DNA of 64,000 nucleotides from Adiantum capillus-veneris (lineage: Eukaryota; Streptophyta; Polypodiopsida; Polypodiales; Pteridaceae), in contig CM043966.1 of NCBI GenBank assembly GCA_014529385.2, positions 40,980,037-41,044,036 of the forward strand, in the 5' to 3' direction. The position numbers were made by a program, and so were the translations under genes. The notes beneath the pieces were generated by a model. It worked only from the letters and a program-made list of their open reading frames with translations, was not told the origin of the DNA and made no database searches. This document shows positions 1-10,149 of this stretch, one piece after another. Position 1 is the stretch's first letter; every line of letters begins with the position of its first letter.

Positions 1-117
1 AACTCTGCCCCACTGTCTCGTCTCAAGTATTCAGTTCTCTTTCAAGTTCAAGTATTTTCTGTTTCGATTCATTTCGTGGTGGTGTTGTCTGTCTTCAGGT
101 GACTGTACATCGGTACC

Positions 118-745
118 CCAAGAGCAACCGATCTGCTGACTTAGAGCCAGAGACAGACTACCATTGGACTCCATATATTAGGACATACGAGGACAATTTC
201 ATTGTCTTCAAAGAGGGATTCGGGCCTCTGTCCAGGGTGATGGATTAGGCTGACCAGAGATGAGAAATGCCTTGGGCTATTCTTGTTCCAGAGCAGCAGT
301 TTTAAGGTCATGGGACTCTCCTAGATAGAGCTACAGAAATTAGAAGAATTTGACACCCTCGTACCTTTCATGAGTCTCAGACCACGTCACCGACATGTTT
401 ATCATTGCCACATCCAAGAAATTATTGAGAGACAGAGCAATTCCTACGATGTTCTTTATAGAGCAGGAGATGATGCCATGATGCACCAGCCCATGAGAGA
501 ATTCATGTGAAGGTACTTAATGTGGCACCACACTGAGGAGGTCAAGCTTTGGCAAATAGGCCACCAGCTGGCTCTACTGACTCACTTATTCGTTCACAAT
601 TTAGCATTTGTTCCTTTACTCTTTTGTATTTTTCTGTACAGTACATTTGGATTATATGACGATGACTTTTCTTCTGGTCTCATAGGTCTTTTAGGCCTTC
701 TGCAGACATACATAAGCATTTTATTTCCTCTCTCTCTGTCACGTG
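118..745 (+). mobile_element. Decayed 3' end of a LINE (same family as copies A-E)
   Basis: About positions 130-470 match, with many changes, the last part of LINE ORF2 in the intact-frame copy at 14.3-14.77 kb: the CxxC...HxxxxC-like zinc segment, the FGPLSRVM motif (near 218-243, followed by a TAG) and the basic C-terminal tail. Positions 682-736 match the family's 3' terminal signature (GGTCTCATAGGTC...GGCCTT...), followed by only a short CTCTCTCT. There is no open frame. This is a fossil copy, older and more diverged than A, B and C. Bases 1-117 upstream hold nothing I recognise. Confidence 0.7.
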
Positions 746-1075
746 ACACATCCAACCCTATGTGTCCGTGGACAAGCTACAGCATGACCAGGGTTCAGTT
801 TGGTTCAGTCAGTCTAGAATAGGAAGTGATCTGGCACTTTTGTGAGTTTGTTCGCAGACCGTGCATGTCCAGACACTTAGTGTAGATGCATATCCTCTGG
901 TTGCACACAGCATGATCATAAGCATTCCCATCAAAATCCTTCAGCGAAATTTTCCAGTGTATTTAGCCTAGTTTCCCTATTTTCACTTATTAATTTAAGT
1001 GACTTTTGTTGGAAACTGAGTAGGGCAAATTGGGTAAGATAATATATAAGCAAACCAAGGCTAGCACTATTTGGC
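746..1075. other. No gene recognised
   Basis: This stretch between the fossil LINE tail and the repeat block is AT-rich in places. It has no recognisable domain, RNA gene or element end on either strand. The short open frames here look like chance. Confidence 0.5.
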
Positions 1076-1137
1076 AGAAGAAGCAGCACGAGCACGAGCA
1101 CGAGCTCAACAGGCAACTTCTCAACAGAACCCCAAGC

Positions 1138-1620
1138 CCTAGCGTTTTTGCTCCACAGCATCAACCTAGCGTTTTGGACCAGATCAGCCAGCGTTTTTGG
1201 ATCTTGCAGATTTCTGGCAATAGCAAGAAGCATATCAGCCTAGCGTTTTGCATTTGCAGAACATCCGGCGACAGCAAAACCATTTTCAGCCCTAGTGTTT
1301 TTTATTTGCAGATCAGTTCGAGCGTTTTGCAGATTCACCGCGACGGAACACCAAGAAGCATCAGCGTTTTCAGTTTTCAGCCCTTAGACACCGCAGATCA
1401 AGTCCCAAACCTCGCAGATCTCACCTTCCCGCAGCAGTTCCTCGCCGCACGGTCAATTTCCGCAAGGTTTACAGTTTCAGCCCAGAAAACGCAGATTTCA
1501 GCATCTGCGTTTTCAGCACGTCGTCGTCGTACCGTCGTCATCGACATAGAGTCAAAATTCAGCAGATAAAGATTTGCAGATTTCAGCCCTTGGCATTTTC
1601 AGATTTCAGCCCGTCTCATC
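1138..1620. repeat. Degenerate AGCGTTTT / CAGATTTCAGCCC repeat block
   Basis: The octamer AGCGTTTT or a close variant recurs at about 1140, 1167, 1189, 1230, 1293, 1321, 1363 and 1507. It is interleaved with CAGATTTCAG / CAGATCAG units, most clearly at 1540-1615. Spacing is irregular, so this is not a clean tandem array. A plus-strand frame of about 180 codons crosses it, but its composition follows the repeat and I see no domain. It could be an eroded minisatellite or an element leader. Confidence 0.5.
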
Positions 1621-1669
1621 GTCGTCGACATCGTCGGCAAGTCCAAGCATTGTAGAGATTTGTGCAATC

Positions 1670-1790
1670 ATAAGTAGACCGCTCTCGCCGTAGAGAGTGG
1701 GGCCTTCGGAGGAGGGTTTTAAAACGTCTCTGGTGTCGTATTCTCTTCTCTCTCTATCTCTCAGTCTCATACACTTTCAAGCACAGTGTC
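1670..1790 (+). other. Possible LTR U5-like segment
   Basis: The bases around 1672-1745 combine a short basic leader, a GGGTTTTAAAACGTCTCTGG-type stretch and a GGTGTCGTATTCTC end. That arrangement resembles the R/U5 region of many plant copia LTRs. No partner LTR, PBS or coding domain was found nearby, so this is only a suggestion of a solo or eroded LTR. Confidence 0.25.
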
Positions 1791-1917
1791 CATTCACTTT
1801 GTTTGTGTTCATTGCACTCTATCATTAAGCACGGAAGGCTCTCCCTTCCATAAGAACAAAAGGAACCTTGAGCACAGTTCGGAGCACTCATCTTGAGCAA
1901 AGTTATAACATTCATTC

Positions 1918-1920
<3 letters not shown>

Positions 1921-1978
<58 letters not shown>
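1921..1978. repeat. (CT)n microsatellite
   Basis: Uninterrupted TC dinucleotides of about 58 bases, flanked by unrelated unique sequence. No LINE tail signature precedes this tract, unlike those at 7.97, 14.98 and 19.53 kb. Confidence 0.95.
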
Positions 1979-1980
<2 letters not shown>

Positions 1981-2154
1981 GGAAGAAGACTGCACGGGAC
2001 AGCTGCGGTGCAGATTGCGCAGATGCAGCAGAGCATGCAGGGCTGAGGGCAAGGAGCGCGCAGGTCTTCAGCAACTCTCTCACGCACAGGGCATAGGATA
2101 GGGCGCACAAGTCTCAGAGTAGAATGCGCAAGGAGCACCACAAAACGCTCAGGT

Positions 2155-2308
2155 GGCTTGACAGGGCGTGCAGGTCACAAAGCAGCTTCACATGAAACTC
2201 CTCACACCAGCTGCTCCTCATGCGAGGATGGCTTGACAGGGCACGCAGGTCACAGAGCAGCTTCACGCGAGAGAGCAGCAAGTCACCTTGTGCGCAGGTC
2301 ACAGAGCA

Positions 2309-2312
<4 letters not shown>
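2155..2312. repeat. Three copies of a ~37-bp imperfect repeat
   Basis: A unit reading GGCTTGACAGGGC then GCAGGTCACA(A/G)AGCAGCTTCAC occurs at 2155-2191 and 2230-2266. A partial copy, GCGCAGGTCACAGAGCAGCT, lies at 2292-2311. The last copy runs into the AG tract. The function is unknown. Confidence 0.8.

Positions 2313-2363
<51 letters not shown>
2312..2363. repeat. (AG)n microsatellite
   Basis: About 52 bases of pure GA dinucleotide, the reverse-strand equivalent of the CT tracts elsewhere. It separates the 37-bp repeats from the palindrome cluster. Confidence 0.95.
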
Positions 2364-2365
<2 letters not shown>

Positions 2366-2421
2366 AACCCAGCGCGAGACCTGCTCCGTACGCACACAGG
2401 CCCTCTCCTCTCTGCAAGTTC

Positions 2422-2464
2422 TTCTACGCGTAGAAGGACTTCCTACGCGTAGCAAGTCCCCGGC

Positions 2465-2498
<34 letters not shown>

Positions 2499-2513
2499 TT
2501 CATCTACGCGTAG
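2422..2513. repeat. Three CTACGCGTAG palindromes around a poly-C run
   Basis: The perfect 10-bp palindrome CTACGCGTAG occurs at 2424-2433 (inside a perfect 14-bp palindrome, 2422-2435), at 2443-2452 and at 2504-2513. A run of about 31 C (2466-2496) lies between the second and third. No coding content. Confidence 0.85.
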
Positions 2514-2542
2514 AAAGACAAAGATCTCCTACGTTAAAGTTT

Positions 2543-2717
2543 AAAGGTTTTTAAGCTTTAAGATAAACCTTTAAGTTTGCCTTATTCTACCTATATATTT
2601 CAGTGAGCTATTCAAGTCGTAACAGCAGACAATTATAAATTCAAAGGAGATAAGCCACTCATAGTACATGCAAAGGCTTTTAAGCTTTAAGATAAACCTT
2701 TAAGTTTGCCTTATTCT
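2543..2717. repeat. 46-bp direct repeat pair
   Basis: A 46-base unit (AAAGG..TTTTAAGCTTTAAG ... CCTTATTCT) is present at 2543-2588 and 2672-2717. The copies differ at about one position and are separated by 83 unique bases. The second copy ends just upstream of LINE copy A. It may be a local duplication or a small LTR-like remnant; no PBS is visible. Confidence 0.8.
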
Positions 2718-2764
2718 CAGTCCCTCACCCTAGTACCCTACCCCACATTTCTGGCTCGGGTTCG

Positions 2765-3922
2765 ATGGATCCGCCTACCGAAGGGGAAGGGCCGAGTGCA
2801 GATAGCTACACCACCCCAAAAAAAACAACGGCTACTTTCAAACGGAGAAACAGAGATACTGTACTATCACCAAGATCCTTACGAGTTGGGAAAACCTCCA
2901 GGATACATGATGAGCTGTTGATGGAGAAGGTCCAGGTGATGCTCAAATCAAAGCTAAACTATATAAGGGATGACATCAGGAAGGAAATGCACGGGAACGC
3001 TGAGAGCTGCAGGAACTCCATGTATGGAGACATGATAAGAGAACTAAGGAAAGAGATCCGGGGGATACAAAATGAGTAAATTCAGATCGTAAAAACGGAA
3101 TTACGAAACCTAATCCAAGGCCGAAGTAAATGTCACAGAATGCGTTATGCAAAAGAAACTCGATGAGGCAGTAGCAAGTTTTGAAGCATGGAGAACAAAT
3201 ATGGAAAAGCGCATGGGGCAAAAAGATGCAATAATCGAGCTAAAAGGAGAACTTGCGGCTTGCAAATCTGCAACTAAGGAGAAGGGAGACGACCAACCTT
3301 AGGTGCTCAAGGAGCTCGAGGACATGAAGGATCAGATGAAAGCTCTACGGGAAGGAGATGAACAAAAATCGAAAACGGCATCTTCATGGGCGGAACGTCT
3401 TGTTAAGACACAAGAAAAGGTTGATGAAGCAGAGAAATGGATTGAGGATGCAAAGAAAGGGAAGGCCCAGATGCCTGAGACCACACCTACTTCCACCATT
3501 ATTAATATGACCATTGAGGAAGAGCAGAAAAGGAAGAATCAGGCTCTGCATGTGCTGGTCACAGGAGTCAATGACACAGAGAATGTAGATGAAGAAGTGA
3601 GGGAACTGCTACAACGCATGGGCATCACAGAGCCTACTCACACAAGTGCACGGAGAGTGGGCAAGAAAGGAATCGAGGAGAAGGAAAACGTAAAGGATAG
3701 GGCACTTATTCTCTGCTTCCAGAATATAGAAATAAGGAAAGAATTTCTAAAGAAGAGGCCAACTCTTAAGAAAACCGATATTTTCCTGGGAGATGACCTT
3801 ACATTGGCACAAGTGGCACACATGCAAGAGTGATGCCAGAGATCAGGGCAGCAAGAGAAAAGGGGAAAATCCCCTTTAATAGAGGAGGGAAAGTAGTGGT
3901 TTTGGAAAAGCGCTCATCATGA
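2765..3922 (+). pseudogene. LINE copy A ORF1 (coiled coil + RRM-like), broken
   Basis: The ATG at 2765 (MDPP...) aligns with the ORF1 start of copy B (MDPL...). The N-terminal part is charged and coiled-coil-like (2765-3300). An RRM-like domain of L1-ORF1p type follows (about 3540-3830; segments ALHVLVTG, LILCF and RPTLKKT), then a basic C-terminal tail ending at the TGA at 3920. Defects: a frameshift near 3080-3125, TAG at 3300-3302 (copy C has TCG there), and a one-base loss near 3831 that turns GAGGTGATG into GAGTGATG and stops the frame early. Expected role: binding element RNA in the RNP. Confidence 0.75.
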
Positions 3923-3940
3923 CGGTGCGAGACCTATGGG

Positions 3941-6900
3941 GCGACGCTCCGGATAGTGGCGTGGAATTGTAATGGATCATATAGGCTAGATGTAGGTGCC
4001 TTTAAAGACAGCTTTAGGGACAAAGACATAGTTTTCTACTCAGAGACACACCAGATACCGGGATAGCTTATGCCACATGTGAAGGGGTATTTATGGGAAA
4101 CAGCTGGTCGACCAGACAAGAGATCTCTACAAGGTAGCCAGGGTTCAGGAGGAGTAGCAGTCTTATTTAAAGAGGAGCTGAAACCACTACTACAGATTAT
4201 CAGGAAAGATGAACAAGCAAGGTATATGTGGGTGAAAATGAGAGCCGAGACATGTAGATTTCTATATATCGCTATATGCTACTTCCCTCCAAGTACATCA
4301 GTCTACTCCTCACCTAAAGGACAGTCCCCTTTCTCCATATTGAATAATGACATATGGGAGTTCTCTAGAGATGGAGACATCGTTCTCTTAGGAGACTTTA
4401 ATGCCAGAACGGTCAACTCTCAAGCAGTATTCTATGATACTTCTGAGGAAATGCTCAAAGAAGTGGATTTATCACAGGAGGGGCTTACTAGAAACTCACA
4501 GGATAAAGAACACACTGAATATGGGAGACATCTCATGGAAATGGCAACTACACATGGTTTGGCCATACTTAATGGTCTAGAGAATTTCCCTGTATCTGGG
4601 GGATTCACATGCTTCCCGCACAGGCATGGGGCCAGTACAGTGGATTATGTCATGACTTCACCAAGCTTTATTTCTAGTATCAAGGACTTTAAGGTGGGAC
4701 CCAGACCGGTTGGGATTGCAGTGGATCATGCTCTCTTGACCTTATCAATCTCCTTCCAATACAATGCCTCTCAAGTACAAAGGAAGAAGACACACACAAG
4801 ATATACTTTCACGCCAGAGACTGATTCAAGCTATGTGGAAAAGATCTATAATAGGATGTGGGCAGCCGAGCCAGTATATACTGTAGAGGAGATTACTTCT
4901 CAGCTAACAGAGATACTACATGGAGCAACACAAGAGGCATACCCACATACTCAGCCTGATCAGAAGAGAGGATATGGGAACATGCCTCAAAACAGTTGGT
5001 ACGACGAGGAATGCAGAGAGACGAGAACCCAGGTCCAGAAAGAGCTTACACTTGGGATCATCACATATAAGCAGTCTCGGATTGCTCTTCGGCGTATAGT
5101 ACGTCGCAAGAAAAGGGCATTTTTAGCCAAGCTGGAGAAGGATTTATATCAGCTCTTCTTGAGTCAGGACTCACATGAGGCCTAGCGTTTATTTCACGAG
5201 CACTCATCGCCTCCGACACTTACTTCTCTTGAGATTTGGGGTCAATATGTAACATCATTATATACGGTATCTGGACAGCCTCCATTACCAGATCTGCTAG
5301 AGCCATGCCCTGCTACCAGTACTTTCTTTACTACCGAAATGGTGGAAAAAGCCATTGATAAGATGAAGACAAGAAGAGCATATGATCATGAGGGTTTAGT
5401 AGCAGAACATCTGATCCATGCAAGGGATCTACTTTCAGAAGTCCTTGCTCGTCTGTTTAATCGGGTCATGTGTGAAGGATTACCTGAATCTTGGAAATTA
5501 TCTACTATCGTACCTATTTTCAAGTCAGGGGATCCTATGATACCGGGGAACTACCGTACCATTATGGTGGGTCACACATTCACCCGACTGTACGCATCCA
5601 TTCTAGAACAAAAATTGAGTAGATGGGCAGAGAATGAGGGCATAAGGGCAACAGGGCAAGCTGGATTCAAGAGGGATTATTCCACTTTAGATCATATTCT
5701 TACGCTCAGAGCCATTATTGAGGAAGGAAGAGCAAGCGGGAGAAGGATGTATTGTTACTTTGTGGATTTTCGGAAAGCTTTTGATACAGTACCGAGGGCC
5801 AGATTGATGCGCAGAATGCAAGAGTTAGGGGTCCCCAAAGAGATTATCTGGGGGATCATGGCCTTATACGGGTCAGTAACTCGTTATGTACGTACTCCAG
5901 AAGGGGATTCCGACATTGTTCATTCCACCGTTGGAGTAAAGCAGGGATGCCCACTGTCCCCTACTTTATTTGGTATGTATATAGATGAGGTATCAGATTA
6001 CATTGATAGAGAGGGTGACACAGGTGCTCAACTTGCAGGGTCATGGATTCCTCTGTTGTTGTATGCAGATGATATTGTATTAATAGCAGAATCACCAGAT
6101 GAAGTGCAGAGGCAGTTAGATGCATTACATAAATTCGCGGAGGACAGCGGATTGTCGGTAAATTTGGGTAAAACCAAAGTTATGCGGAGGACAGCGGACT
6201 GTCGGTAAATTTGGGTAAAACCAAAGTTATGGTGTTTAACACCACACCGCAGTGGGTTAGGAGATCGGCACCTACATTTGCATATGGCCAAGATAGAGTA
6301 GAGTACACAGATGCATACACATACCTTGGTGTGGTATTTACAGGACCGAAGTTTACTCTTAAGAAAGCAGCGGATGCTAGATTGTCCAGAGCCTCTGCGG
6401 CCTTGGGAGGGTTGGAGAGGATGTGTTCAGAAGTGCAGTTTCAGGAACCACGAACAAAGTTTTGGCTCTTTGATACTGTGGTGGCTTCGGCTATGCTTTA
6501 TGGGGTCCAGATTTGGGGACCATCTGTGGATCAGGATAATTGGAAGTCAATGGAGAGACCTTTGGTATCTATGATTTCCCGAATGATTAGAGCCAAGGCC
6601 TCCGTACCACACGCGATTACCCGAGCGGAACTAGCTGCCCCTCCGATAGAAACTGAAGCTCTTACCAGATCAGTGTCCTTTATACATGGTTTATGGGATA
6701 CAAATAATTGCCGATATACTAGATTGGCCCTCGAATCCTCTCGACAATTAGCAATGAAAGGAGATACATCATGCTGTTATGCGCAATTGTCCTCGTGGTT
6801 TCAGAGACACGGGTTCAGTATGGAAAGATTACCCCCCTTCCAATACTCTCTTGAGGCTCCATCACTGGCAATCACACGAACGGAGATTAATAAAATCATC

Positions 6901-7625
6901 CACCAAGATCTTATACAGTTGGACACTAAGAGGACATGGGTAGACCCTACACAAGATTTGGGCACGAAGATGGCCGACTACAAAGAAAACTTCCTACAGC
7001 TATTTGAAGATGGTTTTGTGATTCACCCGAGCTACATGGATACCCACCTGTCTCATGGTTTGAGATGTGCTATTGGTCAGATTCGTACATCCTCACACCA
7101 GCTGGAAATTGAATTTGGCAGATTTAGGGGAATCCCACCTGAGAGCAGAATTTGCAAGTTATGTGGAATGGAGCCGGAGACAGAATTACACTACTTATGC
7201 CATTGCACGGTATACTATGAGATACGTGGGCGTTTCCATTGCCTATTTAAAGAAGGCTTTGGACCTCTAGATAGAGTCATGCAATACCAAGATCAAAGGT
7301 GCTTAGGCCTGTACCTACTGGAACTACATTGGGACAGGGGATATGGGACAGGGATAATCTAATGAGAAGACAAAGAGCACTACAGCCTTAGAGGCAGATC
7401 ACAGATTTCTTCGGATCGAGAGAAGCAAGAATGGAAGGAGAAGCAAGAGGCCAGCAGCGAGTACAAAGGAGTACCCACATTCATACTAAAGGCACCCTCA
7501 TTGACAGGACGATTGAGCTTAGGAAATCGAGACGACCACGACCGAGATGCAGAAGCACACTTCACCGGAGGAGACTACAACAAAGGATTAGAAGCATTCT
7601 AGCCAGACACCCAGAATGCTCCTAA
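3941..7625 (+). pseudogene. LINE copy A ORF2 (APE endonuclease + reverse transcriptase), broken
   Basis: The APE-type endonuclease begins with a WNCNG motif (about 3961), followed by GDFNAR (near 4390) and VDHALLT (near 4722). Reverse transcriptase follows, with VDFRKAFDTVP (about 5761), GVKQGCPLSPTLFG (about 5932) and an intact YADD catalytic box (about 6061). The C-terminal region has a CxxC...H....C zinc-type segment (about 7150-7210) and a basic end. Breaks: TAG at 4064 (CAG in copy C), TAG at 5183 where copy B has TGG, a 47-bp tandem duplication at 6137-6230 that shifts the frame, and another shift near 7345. The RT clade was not resolved by eye. Confidence 0.85.
6137..6230 (+). repeat. 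47-bp tandem duplication inside ORF2 of copy A
   Basis: The 47-base unit starting GCGGAGGACAGCGGA is repeated at 6137-6183 and 6184-6230, with one difference. Copies B and C have a single unit. Since 47 is not a multiple of 3, it moves the reading frame just after the YADD box. Confidence 0.95.
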
Positions 7626-7800
7626 GAAGTTTATCTAATACTTTGTATTTAGTTTTTCACATTTATTTTCACACTTTCACACTTTTCAGACATTGTAACA
7701 GATTCACCACTTTTGTATCAGTTTGGTCTCATAGGTCACTCTGGCCTTTTGAAGACGTTAATATAACGTTTCGTTTCATTTCATTTCTCTCTCTCTCTCA
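7626..7800 (+). other. LINE copy A 3' UTR and tail signature
   Basis: This non-coding 3' region matches copy C almost base for base. It ends with the family signature (GGTCTCATAGGTCACTCTGGCC, then TTTTGAAGACGTTAATATAACG, then a TTTCATTTCATTT run) and a short CT tract. The AGGTCA and TGGCCT segments can pair around a short loop (with one G-U pair in some copies), a possible RT recognition stem. Confidence 0.8.
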
Positions 7801-8077
<277 letters not shown>

Positions 8078-8084
8078 CGCTCTC

Positions 8085-8618
8085 GGGTTGTTTTTGCTAG
8101 AGCTGCACAGACACAGGGGGAGACCAAGCAGTGGGAGGCATTCACAGAGGGAGATCACTGACTTCTGTAGAGCAGGGACTCAACAGCCCGATGAGCATGC
8201 CGCACAACAGACTTCAGATCCCACTTATATCAAAGGTATTTTAGTGGACACAGCCACTGAGCTCAGGAGAGCTAGACACCCACGTCTACGTGGGGGACCA
8301 CCACATCGAAGGAGACTCCATCACAGGATCAAGACTATTCTAGCACAATATGGGAGACGCTCAGTACAACTATTTAAAGAGGCGGACATCAACAATGCTC
8401 TTCAACGACCAATGCAATACTATCTCGGACAATGCCCGATGCCAGGAATCCTCGGGCATTGACGATGATGATGATGATTTTAGTTTGACAATTTTAGTCT
8501 TTTAGCTTTAGTCTTTTTAGTCTCTCACTTTACTTCAGTTTATTTTTGTAGTATCACTTTGGTCTCATAGGTCATTTTGGCCTTTTGAAGACGTTTAATA
8601 TAACATTTCATTTCATTT
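8085..8618 (+). mobile_element. LINE fragment E, 5'-truncated
   Basis: It starts just after the CT tract, inside the ORF2 C-terminus: LLELHRHRG lines up with LLELHRHRD in copy C. An open frame continues through the basic C-terminal tail, with RHPRLRGGPPHRRRL at about 8272-8316. A 3' UTR and the tail signature (8561-8617) follow. The tail here continues as GTGTGTGTG rather than CT. Its divergence from A and C suggests a separate sub-lineage. Confidence 0.8.
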
Positions 8619-9300
8619 GTGTGTGTGCACGCGCGCGCATTACATCGAGTTCGGCCAAAGGTCAACATACATAAATATGGGAAAAACCCTAAAAATATAT
8701 AGTGGCACTTATGGACCACCCATACAACCACAAGATATATCCATAGTAAGACACAATCAATCATCAAAAGTGGTGTGGAAGCCACTGGCTGTAAAGCCTA
8801 CACAAGTCTGCGAAAGCTCTATCCACCTCTAGTCGGTGTAGCGAAACCGTGTAGTCCAGTGCTAGATACCCATATGATCTCAGGTATCTACTCTAAAAAC
8901 CATCTTGTAGCATCTCATAAAAACCATGCGACTGAAAAGTGCCCATGTTGTGCCTTCAACATCATCCGCATCCACTCCATCATCTGTCACAAAATGATCG
9001 TGTGGCCTATTCCACTGAAGAGGACCATTGTAAAGCACCAAAAAGTGGCCGAATCGAAGAACACAAGTTCGAACACTTAAAAGCTAGAAGGGTTCCCTGG
9101 CAGTTGTAGCTTTGTTAAGAGCGATACAAAAGAAATACCGAAAGGGGCACCAAGGTTTTGGGGGCAATGCATCTGAAAGTGGAACTCCGCCACTATGTGT
9201 CTACCGTGTGGTAGATTGGTTATGCCATTTCCCTCTTGAATAACAGGTCTTGAGTTCAACTCTCCTCGTCGGATAGATCTTTAAGGTATCTTGGCATAGT
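8619..9300. other. No gene; weak dispersed repeat
   Basis: It begins with a short (GT)n/(GC)n run (8619-8639). No domain was found on either strand. Bases about 8790-8990 resemble 21630-21820, with shared blocks around TGTAGCGAAA and CATCCGCATCCACTC, so this is probably an eroded dispersed element. See the paired entry. Confidence 0.5.
8790..8990. repeat. Diverged dispersed repeat, copy 1
   Basis: It shares ordered similarity with 21630-21820: an AAGCT(C/T)T(A/G)TCCACCT block, then TGTAGCGAAA, then GTGCC(T/C)... and CATCCGCATCCACTC. Long gaps of low similarity lie between the blocks. The identity of the parent element is unknown. Confidence 0.5.
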
Positions 9301-9330
9301 TTCTACTACGTTAAAATTCTCTTCTTCTTC

Positions 9331-9395
9331 TCCTCCTCCTCCTCCTCCTCCTCCTCCTCCTCCTCCTCCTCCTCCTCCTCCTCCTCCTCCTCCTC

Positions 9396-9479
<84 letters not shown>
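9331..9479. repeat. (TCC)n followed by (CT)n
   Basis: About 70 bases of TCC/CTC triplets (9331-9401) switch cleanly into about 78 bases of CT dinucleotide (9402-9479). No LINE signature precedes it. Confidence 0.95.
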
Positions 9480-9482
<3 letters not shown>

Positions 9483-9750
9483 CTGCCCCCACCCATGCTG
9501 CACCTGCCCCTCGCGCTCCCTGCCCGCCCCTGCCCCTCGCGCTTCCCCCCTGCTGCTCCCGCACCCTCTCTCTCGCGCGCGCTCTCCCGCACCCCTTGCC
9601 CCGCGCTCCCTCTCTCTCTCGCGCTGCCCGCCTCGCTCCCTCTCTACTCTATCGCGCTGCCCCCACCCCCCCCCCCCGCCCTTTTAATTTTTTAATTTAA
9701 GGTTACTTTTACCCCCCTCCTCAGTCTATCGCTCCTCTCCTCCGTATATC

Positions 9751-9787
<37 letters not shown>

Positions 9788-10044
9788 CCATTTAATTTAA
9801 TTTAACTTAAACTTTAATTTTTTCAGCTATTCCCCCTCCCCCTATCTATCCCCCCCCCCCCCCCCCCCCCTCCTCAGTCTATCGCCCCCTTCCTCCTCCC
9901 CCCCCCCCCCTATCTGTCTATCGCGCCCCCCCCCCCCCCCCCCCCCCTTCAGTCTATCGCACCCCTTCCCCCCCCCCCCCCCCCCCCCCCCCCTCCTCTG
10001 TCTATCGCGAACCCCCCCGCCCCTCTCCTCAACCTATCTATCGC

Positions 10045-10047
<3 letters not shown>
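9480..10047. repeat. C-rich minisatellite with long poly-C runs
   Basis: A strongly strand-asymmetric block. From about 9715 to 10045 a core close to TCAGTCTATCGC recurs at least six times (near 9720, 9878, 9915, 9951, 9999 and 10033), separated by C runs of up to about 30 bases (e.g. 9753-9784 and 9850-9870). Two short AT-rich stretches (about 9685-9705 and 9787-9825) interrupt it. No coding content. The minus strand is made of long G runs. Confidence 0.9.

Positions 10048-10129
<82 letters not shown>
10048..10129. repeat. (CT)n microsatellite at the 5' edge of LINE copy B
   Basis: About 80 bases of CT. LINE copy B starts at its end, only about 20 bases before the ORF1 ATG. Confidence 0.95.
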
Positions 10130-10132
<3 letters not shown>

Positions 10133-10149
10133 CTTTGGGCCTCACCGTA

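Larger units (their letters stand above)
2730..7800 (+). mobile_element. LINE copy A (non-LTR retrotransposon), nearly full length
   Basis: Two ORFs in series (ORF1 2765-3922, ORF2 3941-7625), then a 3' UTR and the family tail signature at 7725-7785, ending in a short CT tract (about 7786-7799). The layout is that of a two-ORF LINE: ORF1 is a coiled-coil/RRM-like RNA-binding protein and ORF2 an APE endonuclease plus reverse transcriptase. The 5' boundary is placed only from the ORF1 start shared with copy B. Both ORFs carry stops or frameshifts. Copy A is close to copy C and clearly more distant from B. Confidence 0.85.

Noticed and set aside
1030-1569. 179-codon frame with a Ser/Gln-rich product
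   Set aside because: Its residues track the AGCGTTTT/CAGATTTCAG repeats; no domain recognised.
2130-2312. CRISPR-like spaced repeats
   Set aside because: Only three imperfect units, unequal spacing and a eukaryotic context.
9256-9592. Poly-Glu, poly-Gly and poly-Arg frames on the minus strand
   Set aside because: Pure TCC/CT repeat translation.
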